DNA of 64,000 bases. It comes from Trichostrongylus colubriformis (taxonomy: Eukaryota > Nematoda > Chromadorea > Rhabditida > Trichostrongylidae). Positions 1 to 10,867 of the stretch are shown one piece after another. The translations under genes were made by a program, and so were the position numbers. Below the pieces are notes generated by a model that had not been told where the DNA came from, ran no database searches, and saw only the letters and a program-made list of their open reading frames with translations. The stretch covers positions 28,834,716-28,898,715 of the forward strand of contig OZ022258.1 of the NCBI GenBank assembly GCA_963978905.1, in the 5' to 3' direction. Position 1 is the first letter of the stretch. Each line of letters opens with the position of its first letter.

Positions 1-1240
1 TTAGCCATCCTCGCCGCGGAGTGCACCATGCATGAGGATTTCATCCACATTATTGGTAATACAAACTCTTGTCCGGTCTGTATAGTGGCTCGCTAGTACC
101 AGTTCACGTTGTTATAATCGTAGTGAGATATGGAAAAGCCCATATCACATAATTTTTCGTTTCCATTTCATAGTTTCTTGAGTATCCATCCACGCTGTAA
201 CCCCGCTCCCCACGACTACGATGAAGTTCGGAGGCTCCTTTGTACGTGTTTTCGGTGCCAGCTGACCGACGAAAGGGCTAACGGCGCTGGCCGGCTTCTT
301 TGTAAGTCGCGCCATGCAGATATCAGGTTGGAGGGTACACTATTCACGTGGTCGTCTTGGAATCGTGATCTGTGAGTAACGCATCAAGTATCGACCTCGC
401 ACCACAGCATAAGTTAGGCGCGTTTGATTGCGGAAGCTTGACGTTTGCAGCCTCCAAAAAAGACCAAGAGAGAAGCGTGCCCTTTGACTTTTTTATCTCT
501 TGCGTTGTCTACTCCCTACTATATAGTCTTAAGCACTTATCTTCAGGAAATTTGTGTCTTACCTTGTTTTCTATTTGTGAGAGGCCGCTTTCTCTATTCC
601 TTCAAGATTTTCGAGTGAGTTCAATAAAAGTTTCTGGTTTGAACCCTCATAATCAGTTTTATCACATCTCCCTTTTACACGTTGGACCCTCAGCCTGAGA
701 GATTCCGTTGACCACCACTGCAAATGGCACTGCAGCAACTATATCTTTACAAAACTCATAACCATCTTTACTTACGAAGCAACAAATATTTAAAAAAGTA
801 AATCAGGAACCAATTGACATGATTTGGTAAGATAATTCTACGCCCCTACCCCCTTGGAAGATAAGTTCGATGGAGTACGAACCCTCCATGGAGAATGGAG
901 AAAAAGTGGTTCTCTGGAGAATTTGACATCTTGCTAGCTTTGAACAAATTATTGCCAGTTGCGAACCATTGCGTTGTATGACATTCTCAGAATATCGAAG
1001 GATCCATCATCGGATCTTCGCTCACCTTAGAGACCACATCTAGTAGCTGTGATCAGAGCTGTTCCTGTGACAGTATGCTTGCCACCGATAGCTCTAGCCA
1101 TAATGCTAAAATGGTACCGCGAACCTAGCTGTATGAACGTTTTGATTCATGCTCATCTTCTCACCCTGCTGCAGCGAAACGTGCTGTCGTTAAAGACAGT
1201 GTTCGCGATAATATGGGTGACAGGGAACGCCAAAAGAAGG
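1..1240. other. No gene supported
   Basis: Short open frames only. A strong donor-like TTT/GTAAGT near 308 on the plus strand and a donor-like AAG/GTGAGC near 1024 on the minus strand have no matching exon. Nothing else is seen. Confidence 0.4.
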
Positions 1241-1254
1241 CATGCACTTTAAAA

Positions 1255-1760
1255 TTACGGGGCTGAAAGGCCGATCTATGGCGAAATCCCCCGCAAAAGG
1301 CGCCCCCTTCAGCTGTGGCGGAGGCGGCCTCGTCAGGGCAAGCCGCCTTGGACAAGGGCAGCCCGCCTCCTAGCGACGTGATTAGTGGGTGGTCAAGGTA
1401 TAGTTGGTCAAGGAAATCGGCAGGACTGAAAGTATCGCATCGCGCTTTCTCACTTTTAGCTTGAAGCCACCGCATGAAAATAGATGCTGTCGCATTTCCG
1501 AACATCCCTTCATGATTACGTCTCGGTAAAGCCAGTGGAAAACCTATGCGGACTACCCGCGTCTTGACGGAAAGGTCGTCCGCGCCTAGAACCAACGGTG
1601 GGAAGAGGTCCTACTTCTCGAGTTTTTGGCCATTTCCATCCGTTTTTTCTCCACCGTCCTGTTACTAGACATCTCGGCTTTCATATTCACTACTTCCTTA
1701 ACTTTTCATCCGGATTTTCGCGAAAGCTGCCTTTAAGAACATGCTCACTACAGCAACCAG
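1255..1760 (+). repeat. Family A repeat, copy 1
   Basis: About 500 bp, AT/GC mixed, non-coding. It shares ordered blocks with copies at 3780-4025, 5346-5880 and 42532-43080, for example CTTGACGGAAAGGTCGTCCG, AACGGTGGGAAG, CATATTCACTACTTCC and AACATCCCTTCATG. It ends CGAAAGCTGCCTTTAAG. Confidence 0.75.
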
Positions 1761-2699
1761 TATGTGCACTGGCGATGAGGAGCGGCATGAGTCAAGGCTT
1801 TAAGCTACATGCATGCTGCTGAGAATGGTATGTGATAAAATACGACGAGCATCCTCTTATGCTGGTCCACAACGGCACATATCACGTCATAAAAATCCAC
1901 CCTTATGCCTTCCATTTATCCCCGATAGTGTCACTGCTACAATTCAACGTAGTATTGTGCGAGCACAGCCACAAGATGATGTTGTGTTAGTGAATATTCC
2001 TAATCACAAAATTAAACGCTAACTTGACAGACTATACGATAAGCAGTGCATGACTCACTCCAAACTGCATTACTTGCTCTTCACATGCAATCCACGGATG
2101 AATAACCGCAATGAGCGTTTGTCTACTACAAATGATCTTTTGCCTTTCGTATCTAAATGCGAGCTATAGTATGGGTGACGTGCATGGCAACATCATGTCA
2201 TGTAGCCTTGAGACTCAATCTGAACTCACTCACTCATACTAACATTACCTACTGTGGCTGTGAGCTCACACTTCCCACAAGCGGTGGAACCATCGGTGAG
2301 ATTGTTGCTTTTTACTGAGTTATTTGGAAGCTTTCCCGGAATTATGTCGGAAGTGTTAGAGGGGAGGAGGCGCCTGTTCCGGTACTTGACAAATCAAGAG
2401 CTTAAAGCCATCTTCAGGCCTCAGAGCAAGACGAAATGGCCGAAACGTTAGGTCACAAATAAAGGTTCTAATCAAAATCACATGTGGTTCAACGAACATT
2501 ACAATCGACTTAATTTATTATAAATTCCAATTTTTCTAATTAGCTCATCAAGCTCTATATGGTGGTCCACCCTAACTATAAAAAAGCTAAGTTTTTACGT
2601 TTCCGCATGCACCAAGTGTCAGTGGGCACTCACCAGCGAGCCATGCGAGCCATAATTACTGCCGCCAACATAACTCAACAAATCATAGAACTACGACCC

Positions 2700-3040
2700 T
2701 ATTCGAACCGTGGATCTTCTACGGCGTTTTTCTCGAACAGCGACGGCGAGCTGCTGGAGCTGGTAGGTGTATACGGCAGCGGTGACTGTTTCGCCTTGTA
2801 ACAGCGCCTTGTGGAGGAGCATTCATTTCGCGTTCCCGGAAGCAGCACAGTTCCGAACGTGGTTTGTCTTCCATGTCAATCTCGCTGTTGCTGAAGCGGA
2901 TGAAGAAGCAGCGCACAGTCTCGTAGCTCGCACATCCCTTTCCCAACGCAGCGTTGATGTAGTCGCAAGCTTCCGTCGCTTCGGTGCCGCGAGACCACTC
3001 ACAGTAGACGACACCGTGTTCGGTCGGTATCGACTACGTT
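2700..3040 (-). pseudogene. Mariner transposase remnant
   Basis: On the minus strand one frame reads EATEACDYINAALGKG, ETVRCFFIRFSNSEIDMEDK, which matches the mariner helix-turn-helix and the LEDKPRSGRP linker. After a gap another frame reads GETVTAAVYTYQLQQLAVAV, which matches the segment before the second Asp. The rest is lost and no terminal repeats were found. Confidence 0.65.
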
Positions 3041-3779
3041 CACTGTAGCTTGCTCCACGGAATCTTGCGGGTCAGTGTATACTTTGCTAGAAAGCTTAGA
3101 CTTTTTTCCGCACATTCCTGAACCGCCTAGATCTGTCTCGAAGTAAACAAGAGTTATTAATGTTTTTGAAAAATTCTACAAGGCTTTGTACAGCCTAATA
3201 ATCTGATTGACTGATTTAGCTGTATTGCGATTTGTTAGACGTTTTCGTGACATAACCCGTTCCATCGCCATGCAAGCCTAATGGCCAATGAGATCCTTTG
3301 TTTTGCCGATACCTGCATTTGGTTCGATGAAACAGACGCACTATCTTGGCACCATGCCAAATCTTATGAGTTAACTTGTATGTCACCACTTGTTTCTTTG
3401 AGTTCTTTTCGTCTTTTTAACAATTAGCATCAATGCAGACATTTTATCCGAGCGTATTAATCGTTATTTACGTGCATTAGCCCGAAGTTCGATAATTTGA
3501 TTGATTACTGCTTTTCAAAAAATGCTTACCATCTGGTTTTGCAAGCTTGATTGCATGTGTATTGTATTGACATCATATTTATTCCCACCACCTGTTCCTG
3601 AACTGTTTGTCAGTTCAGAAACAATGGTAGAAATAGTTGTGTCAGTGTTTGTTTTTCTTGGTATTGTGTCCGTCGTTGTTTCCCAATCCCGTATTCAATG
3701 TTGAGATGCTAAGGATTTCTGTTTCCAGTTCGATTACTCACGTGGTAGTGGGTTTTCACAACAGAAGGAACCGTTGGTC

Positions 3780-4025
3780 TTGTTCACAATTTCGAATTCC
3801 ATCGGCATAATAGCAGTGATAGGGAAATTCGGACAGAATGTGAAAAAAATTGGAGTATATAACAGTCGACGGTAAAGCGGAAGGGATTGGCCAGATGTCC
3901 AAAAAATAGGACCCCCTTCCCGCCACTGGTTCCCGACGTAGACGACCATTCCGTCAAGAGGTGGGTAGTCCGAGCGACTCTTCCATTGGCATGTAGCCAA
4001 GAAACAAGTGGGAAAACAGTGTGGA
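3780..4025 (-). repeat. Family A repeat, truncated copy 2
   Basis: Contains GACGACCATTCCGTCAAGAG, CCCTTCCCGCC and AAATAGGACCC in the same order as the reverse complement of copy 1. Only the middle and one end are present. Confidence 0.65.
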
Positions 4026-4601
4026 AACAATGCAGAGACTTAAAAAGCATCCCATCGTTGACTGCGGACGAACGAAGACAACAAAAGAGAAATAATGAAA
4101 AAGGAACAAAGAATAGAATACTCAAAAACTTTGCGGGAAACCATCAGAACTCACACCGAAAAGACAGCCAGCTGTTTCGAGGTCCTGCGACATTCCTGTT
4201 TACGAAAGTGCGCCGAGATCGCCCCAACTCTGCCGCAGCTCCTTGGCCACTCCCACCGAAGCCAATCATGAATGCTCGTCGCTAGCAGGGGGTCGAAACA
4301 AGAAAGAAGGCTGGATCTAAAAAGGCCACCTTCGCCACAGCTCAGAAGCGCGCCTCTCGCTAGAAATTTCGCAGATGGCTTTCGAGACCTTTAGTTTCCG
4401 AGTGAAGGACTCCTCTCAGGGATTTCCCATCACCAACATAGCCGCTATCACTCTCTTTAGATAAATTTTGAGTGTTCCTATTGTTTCTTTTTTTATGTGG
4501 GGTAAATTGCAGAAGCCCCGTGTATTTGATCATATGTTACTCTATCTTCCGCATTATCTATTTATTCCAAGATGGTTCTCCATCATTGCATCAGCTTCTT
4601 A

Positions 4602-5165
4602 GAAATCGATCATCGATAAAAATGACGAATCGAATCTTGCCACATTCCTAGGATCAAAACATGAGGTGAGTACTGAAAAACATTTTATTCGGTTTTGTTG
4701 AACCTCCACAGTTTCGCTGCTGCTCAGACGAAGTGTTGAATCTGTGAGAATATCAATTCAAAAAATTTCTTGATCTATCAATGGCTTTGTGATCTTTTTG
4801 CCATCCATAATTTTGAGTATTTTTGCCCTTTCGCTACTCACATTCGGAAAAAGTGGCTGTTCCTGCGGATGTAGATAGGTTCTTTTTTATAGTGGTTGAG
4901 ACGATGTCGTCCGAGAAGCATCACGCCAAATAGGTCGAATTGGATGAAGTTCCCCTTGCTAACCATCTTGATGGTTAGTAACATTTTGAGGCTCCGATGA
5001 ACTAACGGGCAGTAACTATGGCTTTATGTGCTGTTTTGGGCAACCTTCCAACATACAATTTCGAAAATTTATGCGAGGTTACTCTGCAGCTTTTCGTGAG
5101 ACCGTCGACTATTGTAAGAAAGCTGGAAAAGGAAGGATTAGAGAATTTGGAAATATTCTGTGAGT
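4602..5165 (+). CDS. Coding-like stretch with several exon-shaped pieces, unresolved
   Basis: Three pieces have splice-like borders: 4602-4664 (TTCTTAG, then GAG/GTGAGT; peptide KSIIDKNDESNLATFLGSK), 4895-4975 (TTTTATAG, then GATG/GTTAGT), and a frame around 5015-5160 ending at CT/GTGAGT that is open in two frames. The pieces do not chain to a single protein without a stop, so this is at best a partial or decayed gene. Confidence 0.2.
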
Positions 5166-5345
5166 TTTTGAAGGGGTTGATTTATTGAAAAAGAGAACTT
5201 GAAAATTTGCATGGTTGGTGTAAACAGAAGACCAACTGTATTTGATTAATCCATGGACTACTTTGAAGACAGCGTTAGGGGTAATGTGGTCATTGGAAAA
5301 TCTTTGATAGTAGTCACTTACGTTGACATTATAGGTGCAAGAAGG

Positions 5346-5880
5346 CTATCTGTGGCAGAATCTCGGTGAAAAAGCGTGCCTCCGAGCTGTAGAAACCGCG
5401 CAACGGATACAGCTGACGCCTTGGATGACAGCCCCGCCTCTGGACGACGTGATTCCTGGTTGGCTATGATGAGAGCGGCCAAGGATATGTGGCGAGATCG
5501 AATGTATTGCGGCGCACTCTCGCAGTTTTGGGTTGAAGCTCACTCCAGAAAATAGAAGCTGTCGTATTTCCAAACATTCCCTTGTGTTATTGGCAACATG
5601 TCAATGCAAAATTCATTCAGGCTACAGGCCTCTAGACGGAAAGGTCGTCCGCGTCGAGAATCAACGGTGGGAAGGGGTCCTATTTCTGGTCTTTGGAAAT
5701 TTCCTTCCTTTTTTTTTCACCATCGTATCACTATGCACCCCAGCTGCCATATTCACTACTTCTTTCACTTTTCGTCCGAATTTCCTCTAATGCTGCCCTC
5801 AAATTACGAGAAAGAATCAGGTGTTAACACTGGAAGTACCCATACCTCCAGTACTCATCAAGTACGTCGTTGATCATTCT
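5346..5880 (+). repeat. Family A repeat, copy 3
   Basis: Same block order as copy 1 (GACGTGATT, TTGAAGCTCAC, GACGGAAAGGTCGTCCGCG, AACGGTGGGAAGGGGTCCTA, CATATTCACTACTTCTTTCAC). Confidence 0.7.
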
Positions 5881-6475
5881 CTCGAATCATGTCAAATACC
5901 CTTGACAAATACTAGTGACACTTTGTCATACTAAGTGCCGCTATGATACATAGCTGAAGTTAGTTGTGAAGAGCAATCGCGATGTGGTGGGTGGACACCT
6001 TCACTGATTGGTTTTGCGCTTGACCCTGTCAAACAATGCCTCCAATGTCACGTATTTATCATCAGAGAAGATGATTATCGTGACCACTCTGGGGGGCAGA
6101 GTTGGAAGGCCCTTCGTGGGCATGTTTTAGGATTTTGGGGAGAAATTAATGTTCCTCAAGTCGTCTGAAAATCAGTCTTCTGGTTCCCAAACACATTTTC
6201 GCCCACGTCCTTACCAGGTACTCGGACTCTCGGAATTGGCAGATTTTATTGCTACTGCAATAACCGCACCCATCCCTCCCGCTGCTATCCTCGCAGGGCG
6301 TGGAATAGATGAGTAACTGCTTTAGATTTGGTGGTGGTCTGAATATAAGTTTTGTAGGGTCGAGGAAGTCTTAATTACATGGTTGACCCTTTTTTCCCGT
6401 TTACATGTGGCATTATCATGGGGATGTCGTACTGGAGTACGATCTTCGCGCTTGAGTGATTGGGTGGTTCCATTA

Positions 6476-7765
6476 GGTTGTCGCAAAATTAATTTCGAAA
6501 ACGAAACGCATACTTTAAACTGCTTTAAATCAGCTTAAACACAAGTTTATCAATCGAAGTAAAAACCATCAGAATCTACACATTTTTGCCATTTTTGCCA
6601 ACAAACAGTTAATAATTTTAAGCCTTCACTATAAAAACTACTATCACGAGAATCAACAAACTCAAGGAAGGCACATTCAATATCGTCTAAATTAGTAAAT
6701 TGTTTCTGACGCAGATGAGAATTGAGGGCTCGAAAAAAGTGATTTTCTGAGGGAGAAGGGAGAGAGGTCGGGAGAATACGCTGGGTAAGGGAGAAGTTTT
6801 ACACCCAAGTGGGTCAATATTGGCGGAGTGATTTGTGAGATGTGTGGCCTTGCGTTGTCTTGCAACAGGATCGGCCCTCTTCTATTCACCACCGCCGGCC
6901 GCAGTCTTTACAACTTCCTATGCATTTGCTCCTGATCACAACAGTGAGACTCTGCTGTGACTGGCTAACCATGTTGCAAGAATTTATAATGGATTACACC
7001 TTTACAACACCACCACACAGTTATCATAACCTTTTTAGGGTGAAGGTCGGGTTTAGGAAGTTTTTTGATTAGCATCCTTATCTATCCAGACTAATCCCCG
7101 TTTCCTGTTATCGTAAAGAACCCATTTTTGTTCTACAGTTATAATACGGTTTTCAAATGGCTCATTTTTATGGCGAACTAGGAGGTTGGAGCAGGTGTCG
7201 ATATGTGCCAGAAGCTGCTCATCGGTCAGCTCAAGCGGCACCCACTACAACATCTTCTTCACCTTGCCGATTTCCAGCAAATGTCTGGCCACTGTAGAGT
7301 AATGTACGCCTGGGTCTTCTGCTAACGTACAAGTATTCGTCTCCGGGTTTGCTTCTGCGGCTTTCTTTAAATCTCCATCATTAAGCGACGACCTGCGGCC
7401 GCGATACGACTTCCCTTCGAGATCAAAATCGCCAGAAGCAAATTTTTTAAACCAGAGCTCCACTGTACGTTCGCAAGGACAATTCCTCCCAAAAACACTG
7501 CTGAGATTACGGGCTGCTTCCGCTGCGGAGTGTCTCAATTTAAATTCGTAAGGCATGATGACTGATAGTCGCGTCGGTTCATGATTATATGCAGCCCTGT
7601 AAAAGGCCGGCGGAACAATTAGAGCGACATTCATAGAAGTTTTTGAAAGAGCAGAAAAAAACTTACCGAGTGGAATGCTTGGCTTTCCTTGAAGTGGAAT
7701 AGTTCAGCATAAAAAATCTACTTATTTATACATACCTTGAAATCAAAATTAATTTTGCGGCAACC
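6476..7765 (-). mobile_element. Near full-length mariner (bandit/Hsmar1-like)
   Basis: A 1290-bp element is flanked by TA duplications (6474-6475, 7766-7767). The ends are inverted repeats: GGTTGTCGCAAAATTAATTT on the left and the matching GGTTGCCGCAAAATTAATTT read from the right. The length and the transposase match the hookworm mariner bandit group (established knowledge; no search was run). It is oriented leftward. Confidence 0.93.
6510..7634 (-). pseudogene. Inactivated mariner transposase
   Basis: From 7634 leftward: N-terminal helix-turn-helix domain (AAEAARNLSSVFGRN, then ERTVELWFKKF), linker KVKKML, a frame break near 7243, then NEPFENRIITVEQKWVLYDN, VMITVWW and NRRGPILLQDNARPHI. A further frameshift near 6745 precedes SENHFFRAL. 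In this family the three catalytic Asp lie in CDEKW, QDNARPH and TDYHFF. Here the first reads VEQKW and the third SENHFF, so only the middle Asp remains. In-frame stops interrupt the 6900-7050 part. The protein cannot be active. Confidence 0.9.
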
Positions 7766-8317
7766 TAATATTTTCGCCCAGACTACGTTTCACCGTTGAA
7801 TCCGCTCCATACCTCTACGAGTTTCACGCTTTTTGTGCCTTCACGATGCGCCATGCGACGCTATGCGCCTTTGAACCGACGTAAACCGAGAGTAACTCGT
7901 CATTTTAGCTGACGCGACCAATGATGAGTCTAAGTGGGAATGGCTAATGGTTGTTCAGGTGGATGTAAAGCCGTGATGGCGCACTGTGGCGGCTCAAAGA
8001 GATTCATCTAAGGACCTACTATCCCATAAGTCAGCAGCGGAATGTCCACGGAACTATGAGTTATTCTGTTAGCAATGTACATGTTTATGATGTACATATT
8101 TGCTTACTACGGCCACGTGCAAAGTTCTGCGCGAAAAATAAGAATTCATCTGAGGCACAGGTAATTAAACCGGCGTCAGTCGATGTGTGGCTATCCATGG
8201 CGAGAAGGGGCCAGGAAGGTTTGTGATTGGAGGCACGGAGTGGAAGGCAACCTCATCAGCATCAGGCGGTAAACTCTGGTCTGCGTTTCTACCCGCACGC
8301 AACTGTATGGCGAGAAT

Positions 8318-8475
8318 TCAAATGAGGTGTTCTTCCACATTTTCGATTTTTTCGTCAAGACAAGAGTTAAAGTTCTCCTCATACTTATTTTCGAATTCTA
8401 TGTTTAGCATAGTGACCTTAAGAGGCATTGAAACCATGGGATCTCCGTGGCCGTTTTCTTCAAGTAGTCTGATTT
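8318..8475 (-). CDS. Possible terminal exon, acidic
   Basis: From acceptor ACCTCGCAG at 8476 a 51-codon frame ends in TGA at 8318. It is Glu/Asp-rich (EIRLLEENGHGDP, then NKYEENFNSCLDEKIENVEEHL) and resembles a helical C-terminus. No upstream exon was found and no AATAAA lies close by. Confidence 0.3.
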
Positions 8476-8499
8476 CTGCGAGGTGTGCCTTCAACTCCA

Positions 8500-10867
8500 C
8501 ACTTTATTCATACTTCGTATTGTTTGTGTTTGTGATACTGTTTCCGCTTCACTGTACCCTATTTCTCACGAAGAATCAGCTCAAAAAAGTTGTTTTGATG
8601 TCTCTCAATGCAGAGTTGTTCCGACCCAATTGCATCGCGTATGGAACTATCGTGCAGCATCTCATAGCAACTCTGAGCAAGGCAAGCGCATGTACGACTC
8701 CCAAAAATTATCCGCATATTCGCGACAGCTCTTTTCCTGCAGTAATCTCCAATACTGTTACATTCGGGAGATGAAACTTTATGAGCTGAAAGCTCTGGCT
8801 ATATTTGAAGTATGATCCAGTGCAAAAGCTTTCCTAATGTTGATTAGTTCTCCACGGGTAACATTACGAGATAGCGATAGGTTTCACGCTATCTTTGTTT
8901 GTATAAGAACAAATAAAACACTTTATGGTAGATATCTTTGCTGTACAGATCACATAATAAGATTATGGCTTTCGTCTTATCAGGCACCAACGCACATAAA
9001 AACGATGAGCTTTCAAGGTATCGAATCGCGGGGACGGAGGGAGGTTGCGGAGGCAGAGGGTATAAGGGTCTGACGGGAATTGAGCCACAAATGCATAGAC
9101 TTTAGCACACAAGGAAATTCGAGCTAATCAATAAAAGCAGCATGAACATCGTACCTAATTGATATGATGATGAAGAACAACTCAAAGCAAATGCAAGAAT
9201 TAAACCACGACTGAGAATATGGCAGGACGATGGGTAACCAAAATGAAATAGAAAAATAAAAGTGGTAAACAGCCACAAAAAACATGAGAAAAGCTCCGCG
9301 TTTTAGCTGGTTGTCATCACAAATGGCACGGGAACGAAACAAACAGCCTAAATCTCTATTGTCAAATTGAACTTTAGCAAATAGTACGATTAATACTTAT
9401 GACGAAGATTGGCAATCACACACGCACTAGAACGATACCTAGATTGGAAGCGGCTCCTATCCACTAGCGAGCGATCCCATTATGGTGTCAGAACCGTTGA
9501 AGTATTGTCTAATGCTGATAGAACATTAGTAGCCTTGATATCCTTTTTTTATTTTTTGGTCAGTTAAAAACTATGCTCATGGATGCTACAGATCCTTAGT
9601 ACTTAAAAGACTGCGGTATGGTGAATCTGACGCAATTCGAACCGTACCGTCGAGCCGCAGCCGCTCGCGAGTGAATTACGCTGCATTTTCACGAACATTC
9701 TCTCCCTATGTTAACTCTGAACCAGCAAATCAGTGTATATAGTATGTAATCTGCTCTATATGCCAGCTGCAATGTGTCCGAATTCGGGATAAAACAAGAA
9801 AAATGCTGAAGAAAAATGCTAGTGTATGAAGAAATACTGTGTGAGCAAAACGGCGGAGTGAAATCCCTGAACATCATATTGACATGGGAAACGCCACGAT
9901 ATGAATAAAACATAGATAGATATGGGACTTCCCAGAAAAATTCAATAAAAATAATAAACGAAAAAGAAAAAATATCAGAACCAAGAAGGGAAATAAGTAG
10001 TGGCAGTTGGTGTTTAAGGTAACAGTGAGCTGATCTCAGGCAAAAGTCACAATTGTGGAAAGCTGTTCATCATATCATAGCTATAGTGCACAGGCGTGAA
10101 ATCGGACTGTACCACTGTCTGAAAGAAATATGTTAGCATAGAAACTGATTATAGGCATTATTCAACGATAACAACTTCGAAATCCGTCAGGCAGTCGACA
10201 ATCGATCCAAATTTAACTCAGAGCAACATTACTGAAACCATGATCACGAAAAAGGCATCCATTTTATGATACCATTTTTAGTAAGGAGCTTCGAGTGGAT
10301 GTATATCCTGATCACAACTGTTTCACCTATCGCACTCGACTTTCCGCACAAGGCGGGCTCGTTTTTCTGATTTTATCTGCACCAGCTCCCAACCCTCCAC
10401 CCCCCCCCCCCTACCCACTTGCGCGCTCTACCCCGCTTGGATTAGGCTTGGCTAAAAGGTTATTACGGTAGGACTACTAGCCTTCCTCCGTCTGCGATCC
10501 ACATGGTTAATACATGGGGATAGGAAAAAAAAGGATACTTGAAGCATCAAAAGTACGACATCCCTTTCCGAAGTGACACAACATTTTTTAGTGAATATAG
10601 TATTAATAAGGCGAAAAGGACACCGCTGACAAAAACGCTGACATTTCGTGTTCTCAATAGGAAGACTCAAACGACTTTTTTCAAGTTCCACTAATTTCAT
10701 ATAGCGAAGTGATTCTTTCTGAGGAACGACCGATTGGCATGTATTGCCAATTGCATGGGAGACTTTAACGCGGAGGAGGTGGTCTGACAAGTGGAACCGA
10801 TTCAATTCACACGGTACGGGGATTGAATTCGATTCAATGTGTGCTAAGGCCAATCCCAACGAGTTCG
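8500..10867. other. No gene supported; 3' side of the zinc-finger gene
   Basis: Probably holds the 3' UTR near 10868 and intergenic DNA. A minus-strand frame at 10452-10718 is open behind an acceptor-like site, but the stop of the zinc-finger gene precedes it. AT-rich stretches lie near 9540 and 9960. Confidence 0.4.

Noticed and set aside
8187..8774. 195-codon plus-strand frame
   Set aside because: No start context, no splice sites, Ser/Leu/Phe-rich composition. The opposite strand gives a more protein-like frame over the same bases.
10452..10718. Extra exon of the zinc-finger gene after a CTCAG acceptor
   Set aside because: It is in phase with exon 12, but the exon at 11032-10868 has a better acceptor (AATTTCAG), is nearer and closes with a stop; this stretch is more likely 3' UTR or downstream DNA.
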